Source: JBJXFY01 sp046155815 (GTDB lineage Bacteria; Verrucomicrobiota; Verrucomicrobiia; Limisphaerales; CAIMTB01). Taken from it: a stretch of DNA of 7,497 nt. The translations under genes were made by a program, and so were the position numbers. This document shows, piece by piece, positions 1 to 7,168 of the stretch. Under the pieces are notes generated by a model, which saw only the letters and a list, made by a program, of their open reading frames with translations, made no database searches and was not told the DNA's origin. Within the stretch, counting starts at the first letter, position 1, and every line of letters starts with the position of its first letter. The stretch covers positions 1 through 7,497 of the forward strand of contig JBJXFY010000343.1 of the NCBI GenBank assembly GCA_046155815.1, in the 5' to 3' direction.

Positions 1-49
1 CCGCGTGGTGGTGAAGGAAATCCCCTCCGTCTTCGGCTCGTTCTACTGA
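1..49 (+). CDS. C-terminal fragment of an upstream gene, product unknown
   Basis: An open frame enters from the left edge (first full codon at base 2) and ends at TGA 47-49. The visible tail reads RVVVKEIPSVFGSFY. This is too short to identify a family. It is accepted as coding because the frame is open, the codons are GC-rich like the neighbours, and a strong hairpin starts on the very next base after the stop, as expected at a gene end. Confidence 0.55.
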   Translation, partial: RVVVKEIPSVFGSFY

Positions 50-87
50 GGCCCGTGGCTGCGACGCAGGCTTCGCAACCACGGGCC
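50..87 (+). terminator. Strong hairpin directly after the upstream stop codon, probable terminator
   Basis: Bases 50-58 (GGCCCGTGG) pair perfectly with 79-87 (CCACGGGCC). After one C/A mismatch (59/78), bases 60-63 (TGCG) pair with 74-77 (CGCA), leaving a 10-base loop. That gives 13 pairs, mostly G-C. It begins one base after the TGA at 47-49 and lies upstream of the phosphoesterase start at 150, so it probably ends the upstream transcript. The sequence after it is pyrimidine-rich but has no real T run, so it is not a textbook intrinsic terminator. It could instead be a 3' stabilising stem or a palindromic binding site. Confidence 0.5.
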
Positions 88-89
88 GC

Positions 90-108
90 CACGCTTCCGT
101 CACGCTTC
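90..108 (+). repeat. Direct repeat CACGCTTC with 11-bp period
   Basis: CACGCTTC occurs at 90-97 and again at 101-108, separated by CGT, so the two copies lie on the same DNA face about one helical turn apart. They sit between the hairpin at 50-87 and the phosphoesterase start at 150, where a regulator or promoter element would be expected. With only two short copies this could be chance. Confidence 0.35.
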
Positions 109-149
109 TCCCTTTGCCTCGCGCGCCCCGGCCGGCGCACGCTCCCGCC

Positions 150-1718
150 ATGCGCGTCCCGTTCGTGCTCGTCCCGTTCGAGCTCGTCCTCCTCCTCGTC
201 CTCGCAGCCGCGTCGGCCCGCGCCGAGACCGCCCGCGGCGTCGTCTTCGAGGACCTGAACCGCAACGGCCGCCACGACGCCGGCGAGCCCGGCCTCCGCG
301 GCGTGCGTGTCTCGAACCAGCGCGAGATCGTGCTCACCGACCGCGAGGGCCGCTGGGCGCTGCCGGCCTCCGACGACACGGTCTTCTTCGTCATCAAGCC
401 GCGCGGCTTCATGCCGCCCGTGAACGCCGACCGCCTGCCGCAGTTCTACCACGTCCACCGGCCCGCCGGCTCGCCGCCCGGCCTGAAGTTCCCCGGCGTC
501 GCCCCCACCGGCCCGCTGCCCGCCTCGATTGACTTCCCGCTCCACCGCTCGCCCGAGCCGCGCGAGTTCAAGGCCGTCTTCATGGGCGACACCCAGCCGC
601 GCGACGTGCGTGAGGTCGGCTATTTCCGCGACGCCGTCGTGCCCGAGCTGGTCGGCACGGACGCGGCCTTCGGCGTGACGCTCGGCGACGTGGTCTTCGA
701 CGACCTCAGCGTCTTCGGGCCGCACAACCAGGCGGTGGCGCTCATCGGCATCCCCTGGTGGAACGTCCTGGGCAACCACGACATCAACTTCGACAGCCCG
801 GACGACGCGGGCAGCGCCGAGACGTGGAAACGCGCCTTCGGCCCGAACTACTACTCCTTCGACCACGGCCCGGTGCATTTCATCGCGCTGGACGACGTGG
901 ACTGGGGCGGCGCGGAGCCCGCCGGCACGGGCAAGTACACGGCCGGCCTCGACGCGCGGCAGCTCGAGTTCGTAAAGAACGACCTCGCCCTCGTGCCCGA
1001 CCGCCAGCTCGTCGTGCTCATGATGCACATCCCGCTCACGGACGTGGGCAACCGCGGCGAGCTCTACCGCCTCATCGAGAAGCGACGTTACGCCCTCTCC
1101 ATCTCCGGCCACACGCACTGGCAGGAGCACAAGTTCATCACCGCCGCCGACGGCTGGCAGGGCCGCGAGCCGCACCACCACATCGTCACCGTCACCGCCT
1201 GCGGCTCCTGGTGGACCGGCGCGCCCGGCCCCGACGGCATCCCACATGCGACCATGCGCGACGGCGCGCCGCACGGCTACGCCATCCTCACCTTCGACGG
1301 CACGCGCGTGACCATGGATTTCAAGGCCGCCCGCCGGCCCGCCGCGGAGCAGATGAACGTGATGCTCCCCGCCACCGTGGCCGCCGCCGACCTGCCCACA
1401 CGCGCGCTTTATGTGAACGTCTTCAACGGCTCCGAACGCTCGACCGTCGAGTACCGCGTCAACGGCCGCGGACGCTGGACGAAGCTCGAGCAGGTGAAGG
1501 AGCACGACCCGAGCTACGTCGCCCGCCAGTCCGCGGAACTCGCGAACCCGCCCGCGATCCCGCCCTTCCGCAAGATGGGCGACCCGATCCTCTCGCCGCA
1601 TCTGTGGAAGGCTCCCCTGCCCTCTCTGCCTCCCGGCGAGCACCGCCTCGAGGTCCGGACGAAAGACCTGTACGGACGCGTGTTCCGTTCGGAGAGGACC
1701 ACCCAGGTCACGCCCTGA
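150..1718 (+). CDS. Secreted calcineurin-like metallophosphoesterase with N- and C-terminal accessory domains
   Basis: This 522-residue protein is a predicted exported, two-metal phosphoesterase that would hydrolyse a phosphate ester outside the cytoplasm. The substrate is unknown. A Sec signal peptide spans residues 1-25, with likely cleavage after ARA. Residues ~28-125 form a beta-rich domain with a DLNRNGRHDAGEPGL segment, as in the MetallophosN / SdrD-B-like family. The catalytic core carries the calcineurin set: GDTQ (D147), LGDVVFDD (D180), GNHD (N209, H210, D211), MMHIP (H293) and SGHTH (H321, H323). Residues from ~410 resemble the MetallophosC accessory domain. The ATG at 150 gives the signal peptide its natural start; an in-frame TTG at 114 would add 12 residues. 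No Shine-Dalgarno is visible. The hydrophobic core of the signal is encoded by a 15-bp tandem repeat and contains an odd Glu at position 11. The gene lies 78 bp upstream of a Tat-exported oxidoreductase on the same strand. Confidence 0.9.
   Translation: MRVPFVLVPFELVLLLVLAAASARAETARGVVFEDLNRNGRHDAGEPGLRGVRVSNQREIVLTDREGRWALPASDDTVFFVIKPRGFMPPVNADRLPQFYHVHRPAGSPPGLKFPGVAPTGPLPASIDFPLHRSPEPREFKAVFMGDTQPRDVREVGYFRDAVVPELVGTDAAFGVTLGDVVFDDLSVFGPHNQAVALIGIPWWNVLGNHDINFDSPDDAGSAETWKRAFGPNYYSFDHGPVHFIALDDVDWGGAEPAGTGKYTAGLDARQLEFVKNDLALVPDRQLVVLMMHIPLTDVGNRGELYRLIEKRRYALSISGHTHWQEHKFITAADGWQGREPHHHIVTVTACGSWWTGAPGPDGIPHATMRDGAPHGYAILTFDGTRVTMDFKAARRPAAEQMNVMLPATVAAADLPTRALYVNVFNGSERSTVEYRVNGRGRWTKLEQVKEHDPSYVARQSAELANPPAIPPFRKMGDPILSPHLWKAPLPSLPPGEHRLEVRTKDLYGRVFRSERTTQVTP
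156..185 (+). repeat. Two tandem 15-bp units encoding the signal peptide core
   Basis: GTCCCGTTCGTGCTC (156-170) is followed directly by GTCCCGTTCGAGCTC (171-185), with 14 of 15 bases identical. The unit encodes VPFVL then VPFEL, so the T/A difference creates the Glu in the hydrophobic segment. CTC/GTC-rich sequence continues to about 204. Fifteen bases of the first copy (160-174) recur exactly at 3520-3534 in a non-coding gap. Confidence 0.7.
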
Positions 1719-1796
1719 CCGGCAGCGGGGCGTGGCACGCCGGCGTGGCCGACGTCGAAGCTTGGCGGCGGCTCAATCTCCCCCACTGTTGCGGCC

Positions 1797-3515
1797 GTGA
1801 ACCGCCGCCAGTTCCTCGCTGCCGGGGCCGCCTCGGCCGCCGGCGCGATGATTGCCCCCGCCCAGGACACAGCCCGCCGCCTCCGCCCGGGCGCCTCAGG
1901 CTTCACGGATGAGCACGCCGCCGACCTGGTCATCTGCGGCGGCGGGCTGGGCGGTGTGGCGGCGGCGCTGGCCGCGTGCCGCCACGGCCTGCGCGTCATC
2001 CTCACCGAGGAGACGGACTGGATCGGCGGCCAGCTCACGTCGCAGGCCGTGCCCCCGGACGAACACCGCTGGATCGAGCAGTTCGGCTGCACGCGCGGCT
2101 ACCGCACGCTGCGCGACGGCATCCGCGACTTCTACCGCCGGCACTACCCGCTCACCGAGGCCGCCCGGATGCGCGCAAACCTGAACCCCGGCTTGGGCGC
2201 CGTCTCGCGCCTGTGCCACGAGCCGCGTGTCGCGCTGGCCGTCCTCGAGGCCATGCTCGTCCCGCACCTGGCCACCGGCCGCCTCACGCTGCTCCTGCGG
2301 CACCGCCCCATCGCGGCGGAGACGAACGGGGACCGCGTGAAGTCCGTGCAGGTGCGCAGCCTCGTGACGGGGCGCGAACCAGTGCTGCGTGCGCCGCACT
2401 TCATTGACGCCACGGAGCTGGGCGACCTGCTGCCGCTCACGCGCACCGAGTTCATCGCCGGCTCCGAGGCGAAGGCCGAGACCGGCGAGCTGCACGCCAA
2501 GGACCGCACCGACCCGATGAACCAGCAGTCCTTCACGGTCTGCTTTGCGATGGACCACGTTGCCGGCGGGAACCACGTCATCGAACGGCCGCGCGACTAC
2601 GCTTTCTGGCGTGACTACGTGCCGCAGCTCACGCCGCCCTGGCCGGGCCGGCTGCTGAGCTTCACCCACACGCACCCGCGCACGCTCGAGCCGCGCACGC
2701 TGCCCTTCGACCCCACGCAGGACAACCCGGCCCCGGGCCTGAACCTCTGGATCTACCGCCGCCTGATCGCGGCGCGGAACTTCCTCCCGGGCGCCTTCCC
2801 CGGCGACATTTCGCTGGTCAACTGGCCCGCCAACGACTTCTGGCGCGGCGCGCTCGTCGGCGTGTCCGAGGCGGACTTTGCGAAGCACGTCGAGGCGGCG
2901 AAGCAGCTCAGCCTCTCGCTCCTCTACTGGCTACAAACCGAGGCCCCGCGCGCCGACGGCAAAACGGGCTGGCCCGGCCTGCGCCTGCGGCCCGACGTGG
3001 TCGGCACCGAGGACGGCATGGCGAAGTACCCCTACGTGCGCGAGGCCCGGCGCATCAAGGCGCTGCACACCATCCGCGAGCAGGAATGCGGGCTGGCCGC
3101 GCGCGCCGCGCTGCTCGGCGTAGCGGAGAAGGACGTGACCGCCGAGGTGTACCCGGACACCGTGGGCATCGGGCACTACCCGATTGACCTGCACCCGACC
3201 ACCGGCGGCGACAACTACGTGGACTTCGACACCGCGCCCTTCCACCTGCCGCTGGGGGCGCTGCTGCCGGTGCGCGTGGAAAACCTCCTGCCCGCCTGCA
3301 AGAATGTCGGCACCACCCACGTCACGAACGGGTGCTACCGCCTCCATCCGGTCGAGTGGAACATCGGCGAGAGCGCGGGCGCGCTCGTGGCCTTCGCGCA
3401 GCGGAAGCAGGAGCCGCCACGCGCCGTGCGCGAGAAGCCCGCGCTGCTCGCGGAGTTTCAGAACTGGATCCGCGACCAGGGCGTCGAGACGCACTGGCCA
3501 AAGGGACAGTGGTGA
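1797..3515 (+). CDS. Tat-exported FAD-dependent oxidoreductase (FAD_oxidored family)
   Basis: This 572-residue flavoenzyme of the PF12831-like FAD-dependent oxidoreductase group probably acts outside the cytoplasm. Its substrate is unknown. The N-terminus MNRRQFLAAGAAS carries a twin-arginine signal (R3, R4), with a likely cleavage near APA (20-22), fitting export of a folded protein with bound cofactor. The dinucleotide-binding fold follows: GGGLGG at 48-53, then an acidic residue (E71) at the end of the second strand, and IGGQLT at 76-81. Other family-like segments are DATELGDL (from 204), YPYVREARRI (from 411), and the C-terminal region from G505 to G528, with TNGCYR and a GESAG turn, that usually closes over the FAD. 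The GTG start at 1797 is chosen because it alone gives the intact RR motif; the next in-frame ATG (M18) would lose it. It follows the secreted phosphoesterase by 78 bp and may be co-transcribed with it. Confidence 0.88.
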   Translation: MNRRQFLAAGAASAAGAMIAPAQDTARRLRPGASGFTDEHAADLVICGGGLGGVAAALAACRHGLRVILTEETDWIGGQLTSQAVPPDEHRWIEQFGCTRGYRTLRDGIRDFYRRHYPLTEAARMRANLNPGLGAVSRLCHEPRVALAVLEAMLVPHLATGRLTLLLRHRPIAAETNGDRVKSVQVRSLVTGREPVLRAPHFIDATELGDLLPLTRTEFIAGSEAKAETGELHAKDRTDPMNQQSFTVCFAMDHVAGGNHVIERPRDYAFWRDYVPQLTPPWPGRLLSFTHTHPRTLEPRTLPFDPTQDNPAPGLNLWIYRRLIAARNFLPGAFPGDISLVNWPANDFWRGALVGVSEADFAKHVEAAKQLSLSLLYWLQTEAPRADGKTGWPGLRLRPDVVGTEDGMAKYPYVREARRIKALHTIREQECGLAARAALLGVAEKDVTAEVYPDTVGIGHYPIDLHPTTGGDNYVDFDTAPFHLPLGALLPVRVENLLPACKNVGTTHVTNGCYRLHPVEWNIGESAGALVAFAQRKQEPPRAVREKPALLAEFQNWIRDQGVETHWPKGQW

Positions 3516-3567
3516 TCCGCGTTCGTGCTCGTCCTCGGCTTGGCATCGAAGATGTCGAATGGAGAAT

Positions 3568-3589
3568 GAAGGCTGGCCGCCAACCCTTC
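3568..3589. terminator. Imperfect hairpin between convergent genes, possible shared terminator
   Basis: In the 76-bp gap between the converging oxidoreductase and queG genes, GAAGG (3568-3572) can pair with CCTTC (3585-3589), and inside it TGG (3574-3576) with CCA (3580-3582), with a small internal loop. On the minus strand it falls just after the queG stop and is followed by a moderately T-rich stretch. The position fits a two-way terminator, but the stem is short and no T run is present. Confidence 0.3.
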
Positions 3590-3591
3590 CT

Positions 3592-4620
3592 TCAGCACCG
3601 TGCCTCGATCCGCCTGATGGCCCAGCGGGCGTGCTCGGCGACCAACGGTTCAGGATCGGCGGCGGCGCGTTGCAGCGCGGGCAGGGCATCCCGGCCGCCG
3701 ACGTTGCCGAGCGCGACGCCGACGTTCCGCAGCAGGCCGCGCCGCTTCGCGCGGAGCACGGGCGTGCCGGCGAAGCGGCGCTTGAACCCGGCCTCGTCGA
3801 GCGCGAGCAGTTCGAGCAGCGCGGGCGCGTCGAGGTCCGGACGGCGCGCGGCGGCCATCAGCCGGCCCGCGCGGGCGAAGCGGTTCCACGGGCACACGGC
3901 CAGGCAGTCGTCACAGCCGAAGATGCGGTGGCCGACGAGCGGCCGGAGGTCCTCCGGACTGGAGCCCTTCAGCTCGATGGGGAGGTAGGAAATGCAGCGG
4001 CGGGCATCGAGCTGGAACGGCGCGGTGATCGCAGCGGTCGGGCAGGCGGGCAGGCAACGCGAACACGAGCCGCAGCGATTGTGCTCCGGCGCGTCGGGCT
4101 CGAGCTCGGTCGTGGTCAGGATTTCACCGAGCAGGAACCAGTTGCCGAGCCGGCGGCTGATCAGGTTCGTGTGCTTGCCGATGAAGCCGAGGCCGGCGCG
4201 CTGCGCGAGGTCGCGCTCGAGGATGGGCCCGGTGTCCACGTACCAGAGCGAGCGGCCGCCGGCCTGCGCGTCGAGCCACGCCGCGAGGTCGCGGAGCGGG
4301 GCGGCCATGACTTCATGGTAATCCGCGTGGCGGGCATAGCGGGCGACGACACCGCGCGGTCCGGCGTCTTCCTGCGCCGCGGCCTCGTCGTGAGCATAGC
4401 TGGCGGCGAGGATCACGACTGAGCGGGCTCCGGGCAGGACGAGCTGCGGGTCGGCGCGCTTGGCGGCGTTGCGGGCCAGCCATTCCATTTCCCCGTGGCG
4501 GCCGGCGGCGAGCCAGTCGAGCAGATGCCCCGCGCCCGAAGGCCGGGCAGCCGAGGTGACGCGGCAGAGGTCGAAGCGAAGCTCCCGCGCGCGGGCGAGA
4601 AGGGCGGCCTTGACGCTCAT
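3592..4620 (-). CDS. queG: Epoxyqueuosine reductase QueG
   Basis: This cytoplasmic enzyme makes the last step of queuosine synthesis, reducing epoxyqueuosine to queuosine in the wobble position of GUN-anticodon tRNAs, with cobalamin and two 4Fe-4S clusters. The 342 residues match the family size. The N-terminal cobalamin/substrate domain holds YVDTGPILERD, with D129 matching the catalytic Asp of QueG, then RAGLGFIGKHTNLI (141-154). The ferredoxin-like part has C183, C186, C189, C193, then C209, then C236, C239, C243: the eight Cys expected for two clusters. The last ~60 residues (from ~290) form a HEAT-like helical end typical of the longer QueG type. The ATG at 4620 begins the conserved protein; upstream in-frame sequence lies inside aroK and is low-complexity Arg/Pro. 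The start overlaps the aroK stop as ATGA, so translation is probably coupled. All key residues are present. Confidence 0.95.
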   Translation of the reverse strand: MSVKAALLARARELRFDLCRVTSAARPSGAGHLLDWLAAGRHGEMEWLARNAAKRADPQLVLPGARSVVILAASYAHDEAAAQEDAGPRGVVARYARHADYHEVMAAPLRDLAAWLDAQAGGRSLWYVDTGPILERDLAQRAGLGFIGKHTNLISRRLGNWFLLGEILTTTELEPDAPEHNRCGSCSRCLPACPTAAITAPFQLDARRCISYLPIELKGSSPEDLRPLVGHRIFGCDDCLAVCPWNRFARAGRLMAAARRPDLDAPALLELLALDEAGFKRRFAGTPVLRAKRRGLLRNVGVALGNVGGRDALPALQRAAADPEPLVAEHARWAIRRIEARC

Positions 4621-5156
4621 GCCGCGACGGGCGCGGCGGCCTGGAGGAACTGGTGCGCGATGAGGGCGGCGACCTCGCGGGGCGTGCGGAGGCCGGAGTT
4701 CACGAGCACGTCGGCCTGGCGGTACCAAGGCTCGCGCAGGGCGAGCAGCCGGGCGATCTCCGCCCGCGGGTCGGCCACCTGGAGCAGCGGCCGGTGGGTC
4801 TGGTGGCCGACGCGCTGCCAGACCGTCTCGGGGCTGGCCCAGAGACAGAAAGTGAGGGCGTGCTGCTTGAGATGGTCGAGATTGCCGGGCTGGCAGACGA
4901 GGCCGCCGCCGGTGGCAATCACAAGGCGTTCCCGGCAGGCCAGCTCCTCAAGCGCCCGACGCTCGCAGTCGCGGAACGCGGCCTCGCCGTGCCGGGCGAA
5001 GAGTGCGGGAATCGCCTCGCCGGTGCGGGACTCGATCAGCTCGTCGGTGTCCACGAACTCGAAGCCGAGCTGGCGCGCCACGAGCCGGCCAATCGTGCTC
5101 TTGCCCGTGCCCATGAAGCCGACGAGGGCGACGTTGCGGAGCCGGCGTTGCTGCAT
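4617..5156 (-). CDS. aroK: Shikimate kinase
   Basis: This cytoplasmic enzyme phosphorylates shikimate to shikimate-3-phosphate with ATP, the fifth step of the chorismate pathway to aromatic amino acids. The 179-residue protein has the normal family length and is a P-loop kinase. Walker A is GFMGTGKST (13-21). The shikimate-binding DTD follows (D36, D38), then R62 in FRDCE, the GGG loop (83-85), the lid arginine in HRPLL (R122), and REPWY (141-145) near the C-terminus. The ATG at 5156 is preferred because it starts nine residues before the first beta strand, as in homologues; a GTG at 5171 would add five residues (MSSTA). The gene leads a minus-strand operon with queG, overlapping it by 4 bp. 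It is divergent from purC across 116 bp in which I could not pick out a convincing promoter. AroK and AroL are the same family; the symbol is by convention. Confidence 0.95.
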   Translation of the reverse strand: MQQRRLRNVALVGFMGTGKSTIGRLVARQLGFEFVDTDELIESRTGEAIPALFARHGEAAFRDCERRALEELACRERLVIATGGGLVCQPGNLDHLKQHALTFCLWASPETVWQRVGHQTHRPLLQVADPRAEIARLLALREPWYRQADVLVNSGLRTPREVAALIAHQFLQAAAPVAA

Positions 5157-5272
5157 GGCCGTGGATGACACGGGACCGGCGGGTGCCGGAAGCCGAAAGC
5201 CGCGCGGCGGTGCGGACCTTCCCTTCGCCGTCCGGCTCGACGCCCCGCCCGCACCCGGCCTACCGTTCCCGC

Positions 5273-6166
5273 ATGCCTGCGCCGCCCCTGCTCGAACTGG
5301 ACCTACCCGGCGTGCCGCGCCTCCGCAGCGGCAAGGTGCGCGAAGTGTTCGACCTCGGCGACCGCCTGCTGTTCGTGGCCACGGACCGCATCTCCGCCTT
5401 TGACTGCATCCTCCCCCCGGGCATCCCGCGCAAGGGCGAGGTGCTCACGCAGCTCTCGCATTTCTGGTTCGACCATACGGCCCACCTCGTGCCGAACCAC
5501 CGCCTCGCCGGCCCGGACGCGCCGCTGCCGGAGCCGCTGCGCCCCTTCGCCGCACAGCTTGGCCGCCGGAGCATGTTTGTGACCAAGGCGCGGCCGCTGG
5601 CCATCGAATGTGTTGTTCGCGGCTACCTCGCCGGGTCGGGCTGGAACGAGTACCGCCGCCGCGGCGCGGTCTGCGGCGTGCCGCTGCCGCCGGGCCTGGT
5701 GGAATGCTCCGAGCTTCCGGAACCCATCTTCACCCCGGCCACCAAGGCGGAGTCCGGCCATGACGAGAACATCAGCTTTGCCCGCGCCGCGGGGCTGGTG
5801 GGGCCGGAACTCGCGGCGCAGGCGCGCGACCTGAGCCTGAAGCTCTACCGGCACGCGCGGGACTACGCGCGCGGGCGCGGCATCCTGATCGCGGACACGA
5901 AGTTCGAGTTCGGGCTGCACGCGGGGCGGCTGATCCTGATTGACGAGGTGCTGACCCCGGATTCCTCGCGCTTCTGGCCCGCGGACCAGTACGCGCCGGG
6001 GCGGAGCCAGCCGAGCTTCGACAAGCAGTTCGTGCGCGACTACCTGCTGGGGCTCGATTGGGACCGGACGCCGCCCGCGCCGCCGCTGCCGCCCGAGATC
6101 GTGGCCCGCACGCAGGCCAAGTACCTGGAAGCGTACAAGCGGCTGACGGGGAGTGAACTGGAGTAG
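5273..6166 (+). CDS. purC: Phosphoribosylaminoimidazole-succinocarboxamide (SAICAR) synthase
   Basis: This enzyme joins CAIR and L-aspartate with ATP to give SAICAR in de novo purine synthesis in the cytoplasm. The protein is 297 residues, the longer bacterial/yeast-Ade1-like form rather than the ~240-residue E. coli form. Family motifs run in order: GKVREVFD (20-27) and ATDRISAFD (36-44) in the nucleotide-binding lobe, RGYLAGSGW (116-124), TKAESGHDE (157-165) for substrate and ATP binding, DTKFEFG (208-214), DEVLTPDSSRFW (from 224) and QPSFDKQF (from 246). The ATG at 5273 begins the conserved region; an in-frame ATG at 5165 would add a 36-residue Arg/Pro/Ser-rich stretch not expected in PurC. 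A recombinase gene follows after 43 bp and could share the transcript. Confidence 0.96.
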   Translation: MPAPPLLELDLPGVPRLRSGKVREVFDLGDRLLFVATDRISAFDCILPPGIPRKGEVLTQLSHFWFDHTAHLVPNHRLAGPDAPLPEPLRPFAAQLGRRSMFVTKARPLAIECVVRGYLAGSGWNEYRRRGAVCGVPLPPGLVECSELPEPIFTPATKAESGHDENISFARAAGLVGPELAAQARDLSLKLYRHARDYARGRGILIADTKFEFGLHAGRLILIDEVLTPDSSRFWPADQYAPGRSQPSFDKQFVRDYLLGLDWDRTPPAPPLPPEIVARTQAKYLEAYKRLTGSELE

Positions 6167-6209
6167 GTCCCAAAGTGCGAGGCACGCCTGCGCGCTTCAT
6201 TGCCCGCCG

Positions 6210-7163
6210 ATGCCGAACAGCGAACCCGCCCCCCCGCCCGCCCTCGAGGCGCTGGTGGAGGATTTCCTTCTGCACCTGCGGCATGAGCGCGGGCAGTCCG
6301 TGCAGACGCAGAAGACGTACGCCTCGCTGCTGGGGCGGTTCATCCGCTGGGCCGGCGGGCGGGGCCTCACGGAGTGGTCGCAGGTCACGCTGGATCAGCT
6401 CGGCGATTTCATCGCCGAGGAGCGCCGCCGGCCGTCGAAACGGGGCCCCGCGGACCCGCCGCGCCGGCTGGCGCCCGAAAGCGTCTATCTCGCCATCGCG
6501 GCCCTGCGCGCGTTCTACAAGTACGCGGCAGCGGAGCACCTCGTCCCGGAGAACGTGGCGGTGCAGCTCTCCCTGCCCCGCCGCTGGAAGCGGCTGCCCA
6601 AGGCGCTCTCGGCGGAGGAAATCGAGCTGCTTCTCCGGCCGCCCCCGCAGCCCGACGCCGCGGCCCTCTGCGACCTGGCCATCCTCGAGCTGGCGTACGG
6701 CTCCGGCCTGCGCCGGGCCGAGCTCTGCGCCTTGCGGCTCGAGCAGCTCCACCTCGACGCCGGCTTCGTGACCGTGGTCGGCAAGGGCAACAAGGAACGC
6801 ATCGTGCCGCTCGGCGGCCGGGCACGCGTGGCGCTGGCCCGCTATCTCGGGGCGGCCCGGCCGCGGCTGGTACGGCCCCGCTCGCCGGCCGCCGTGTTCC
6901 TCTCCGTCCGCGGCCATCCGCTCGCCCCGGCCGTGCTTTGGCAGCGCATCCGGCGGCGGGCCCGGCTGGCGGGGCTGACGCGGCCGGTCACGCCGCACAT
7001 GCTGCGGCACAGTTTCGCGACGCACCTGCTCGAGGGCGGCGCGGACCTGCGGGTCATCCAGGAACTGCTTGGGCACGCCAGCCTCGGCACGACGGAAGTC
7101 TACACCCACGTCGCCGGCGAGCGGCTGCGGGCGGTTCATCGCCGCTTCCATCCCCGCGGCTGA
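6210..7163 (+). CDS. Xer-type tyrosine recombinase (XerC/XerD)
   Basis: This site-specific recombinase probably resolves chromosome dimers at a dif site with a partner or as a single enzyme. The 317 residues are close to the ~300 usual for Xer proteins. The N-terminal SAM-like DNA-binding domain (~12-115) is followed by the catalytic domain with every active-site residue: R168 in SGLRRAEL, K192 in GKGNKER, H263 and R266 in HMLRHSFATHLL, H289 in LLGHASL and the nucleophile Y298 in EVYTHV. The spacing (24 from R to K, 9 from H to Y) fits E. coli XerD. The ATG at 6210 is chosen; an in-frame ATG at 6153 overlaps the purC end and adds 19 atypical residues. No att-like repeats, cargo or phage genes are nearby and purC lies 43 bp upstream, so a core Xer role is more likely than an integrase. 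XerC versus XerD cannot be settled here. Confidence 0.93.
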   Translation: MPNSEPAPPPALEALVEDFLLHLRHERGQSVQTQKTYASLLGRFIRWAGGRGLTEWSQVTLDQLGDFIAEERRRPSKRGPADPPRRLAPESVYLAIAALRAFYKYAAAEHLVPENVAVQLSLPRRWKRLPKALSAEEIELLLRPPPQPDAAALCDLAILELAYGSGLRRAELCALRLEQLHLDAGFVTVVGKGNKERIVPLGGRARVALARYLGAARPRLVRPRSPAAVFLSVRGHPLAPAVLWQRIRRRARLAGLTRPVTPHMLRHSFATHLLEGGADLRVIQELLGHASLGTTEVYTHVAGERLRAVHRRFHPRG

Positions 7164-7168
7164 ACCGG

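Noticed and set aside
114..149. TTG start of the phosphoesterase at 114
   Set aside because: It would put 12 residues (MPRAPRPAHAPA) before a normal signal peptide that begins at the ATG at 150.
1729..1741. Small hairpin GGCGT-GGC-ACGCC between the phosphoesterase and oxidoreductase genes
   Set aside because: It has five pairs with a three-base loop and no T run; such stems are expected by chance in this DNA, and the genes may be co-transcribed.
1896..2888. Minus-strand open frame of 330 codons inside the oxidoreductase gene
   Set aside because: It is low-complexity and antisense to a gene with clear FAD-binding and Tat motifs; no domain is visible.
3184..4422. Plus-strand open frame of 412 codons bridging the oxidoreductase end and the queG region
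   Set aside because: It overlaps two solid genes in other frames, and its translation is a compositional mixture with no family motif.
5157..5272. Promoters in the aroK-purC divergent spacer
   Set aside because: Transcription must start near here on both strands, but I could find no -35/-10 pair that stands out from the GC-rich background.
4495..5403. Plus-strand open frame of 302 codons opposite aroK
   Set aside because: It is a shadow of aroK and of the divergent spacer, Ser/Arg-rich, and runs out of frame into purC.
5772..7151. Minus-strand open frame of 459 codons across the end of purC and the recombinase gene
   Set aside because: It is antisense to two well-supported genes, rich in Arg/Pro/Ala/Gly with no recognisable motif, and explained by the lack of stop codons in high-GC DNA.
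6210..7163. Recombinase as an integrase of a genomic island or integron
   Set aside because: The active-site spacing matches Xer proteins, and there is no tRNA target, att repeat, cargo gene or composition break next to it.
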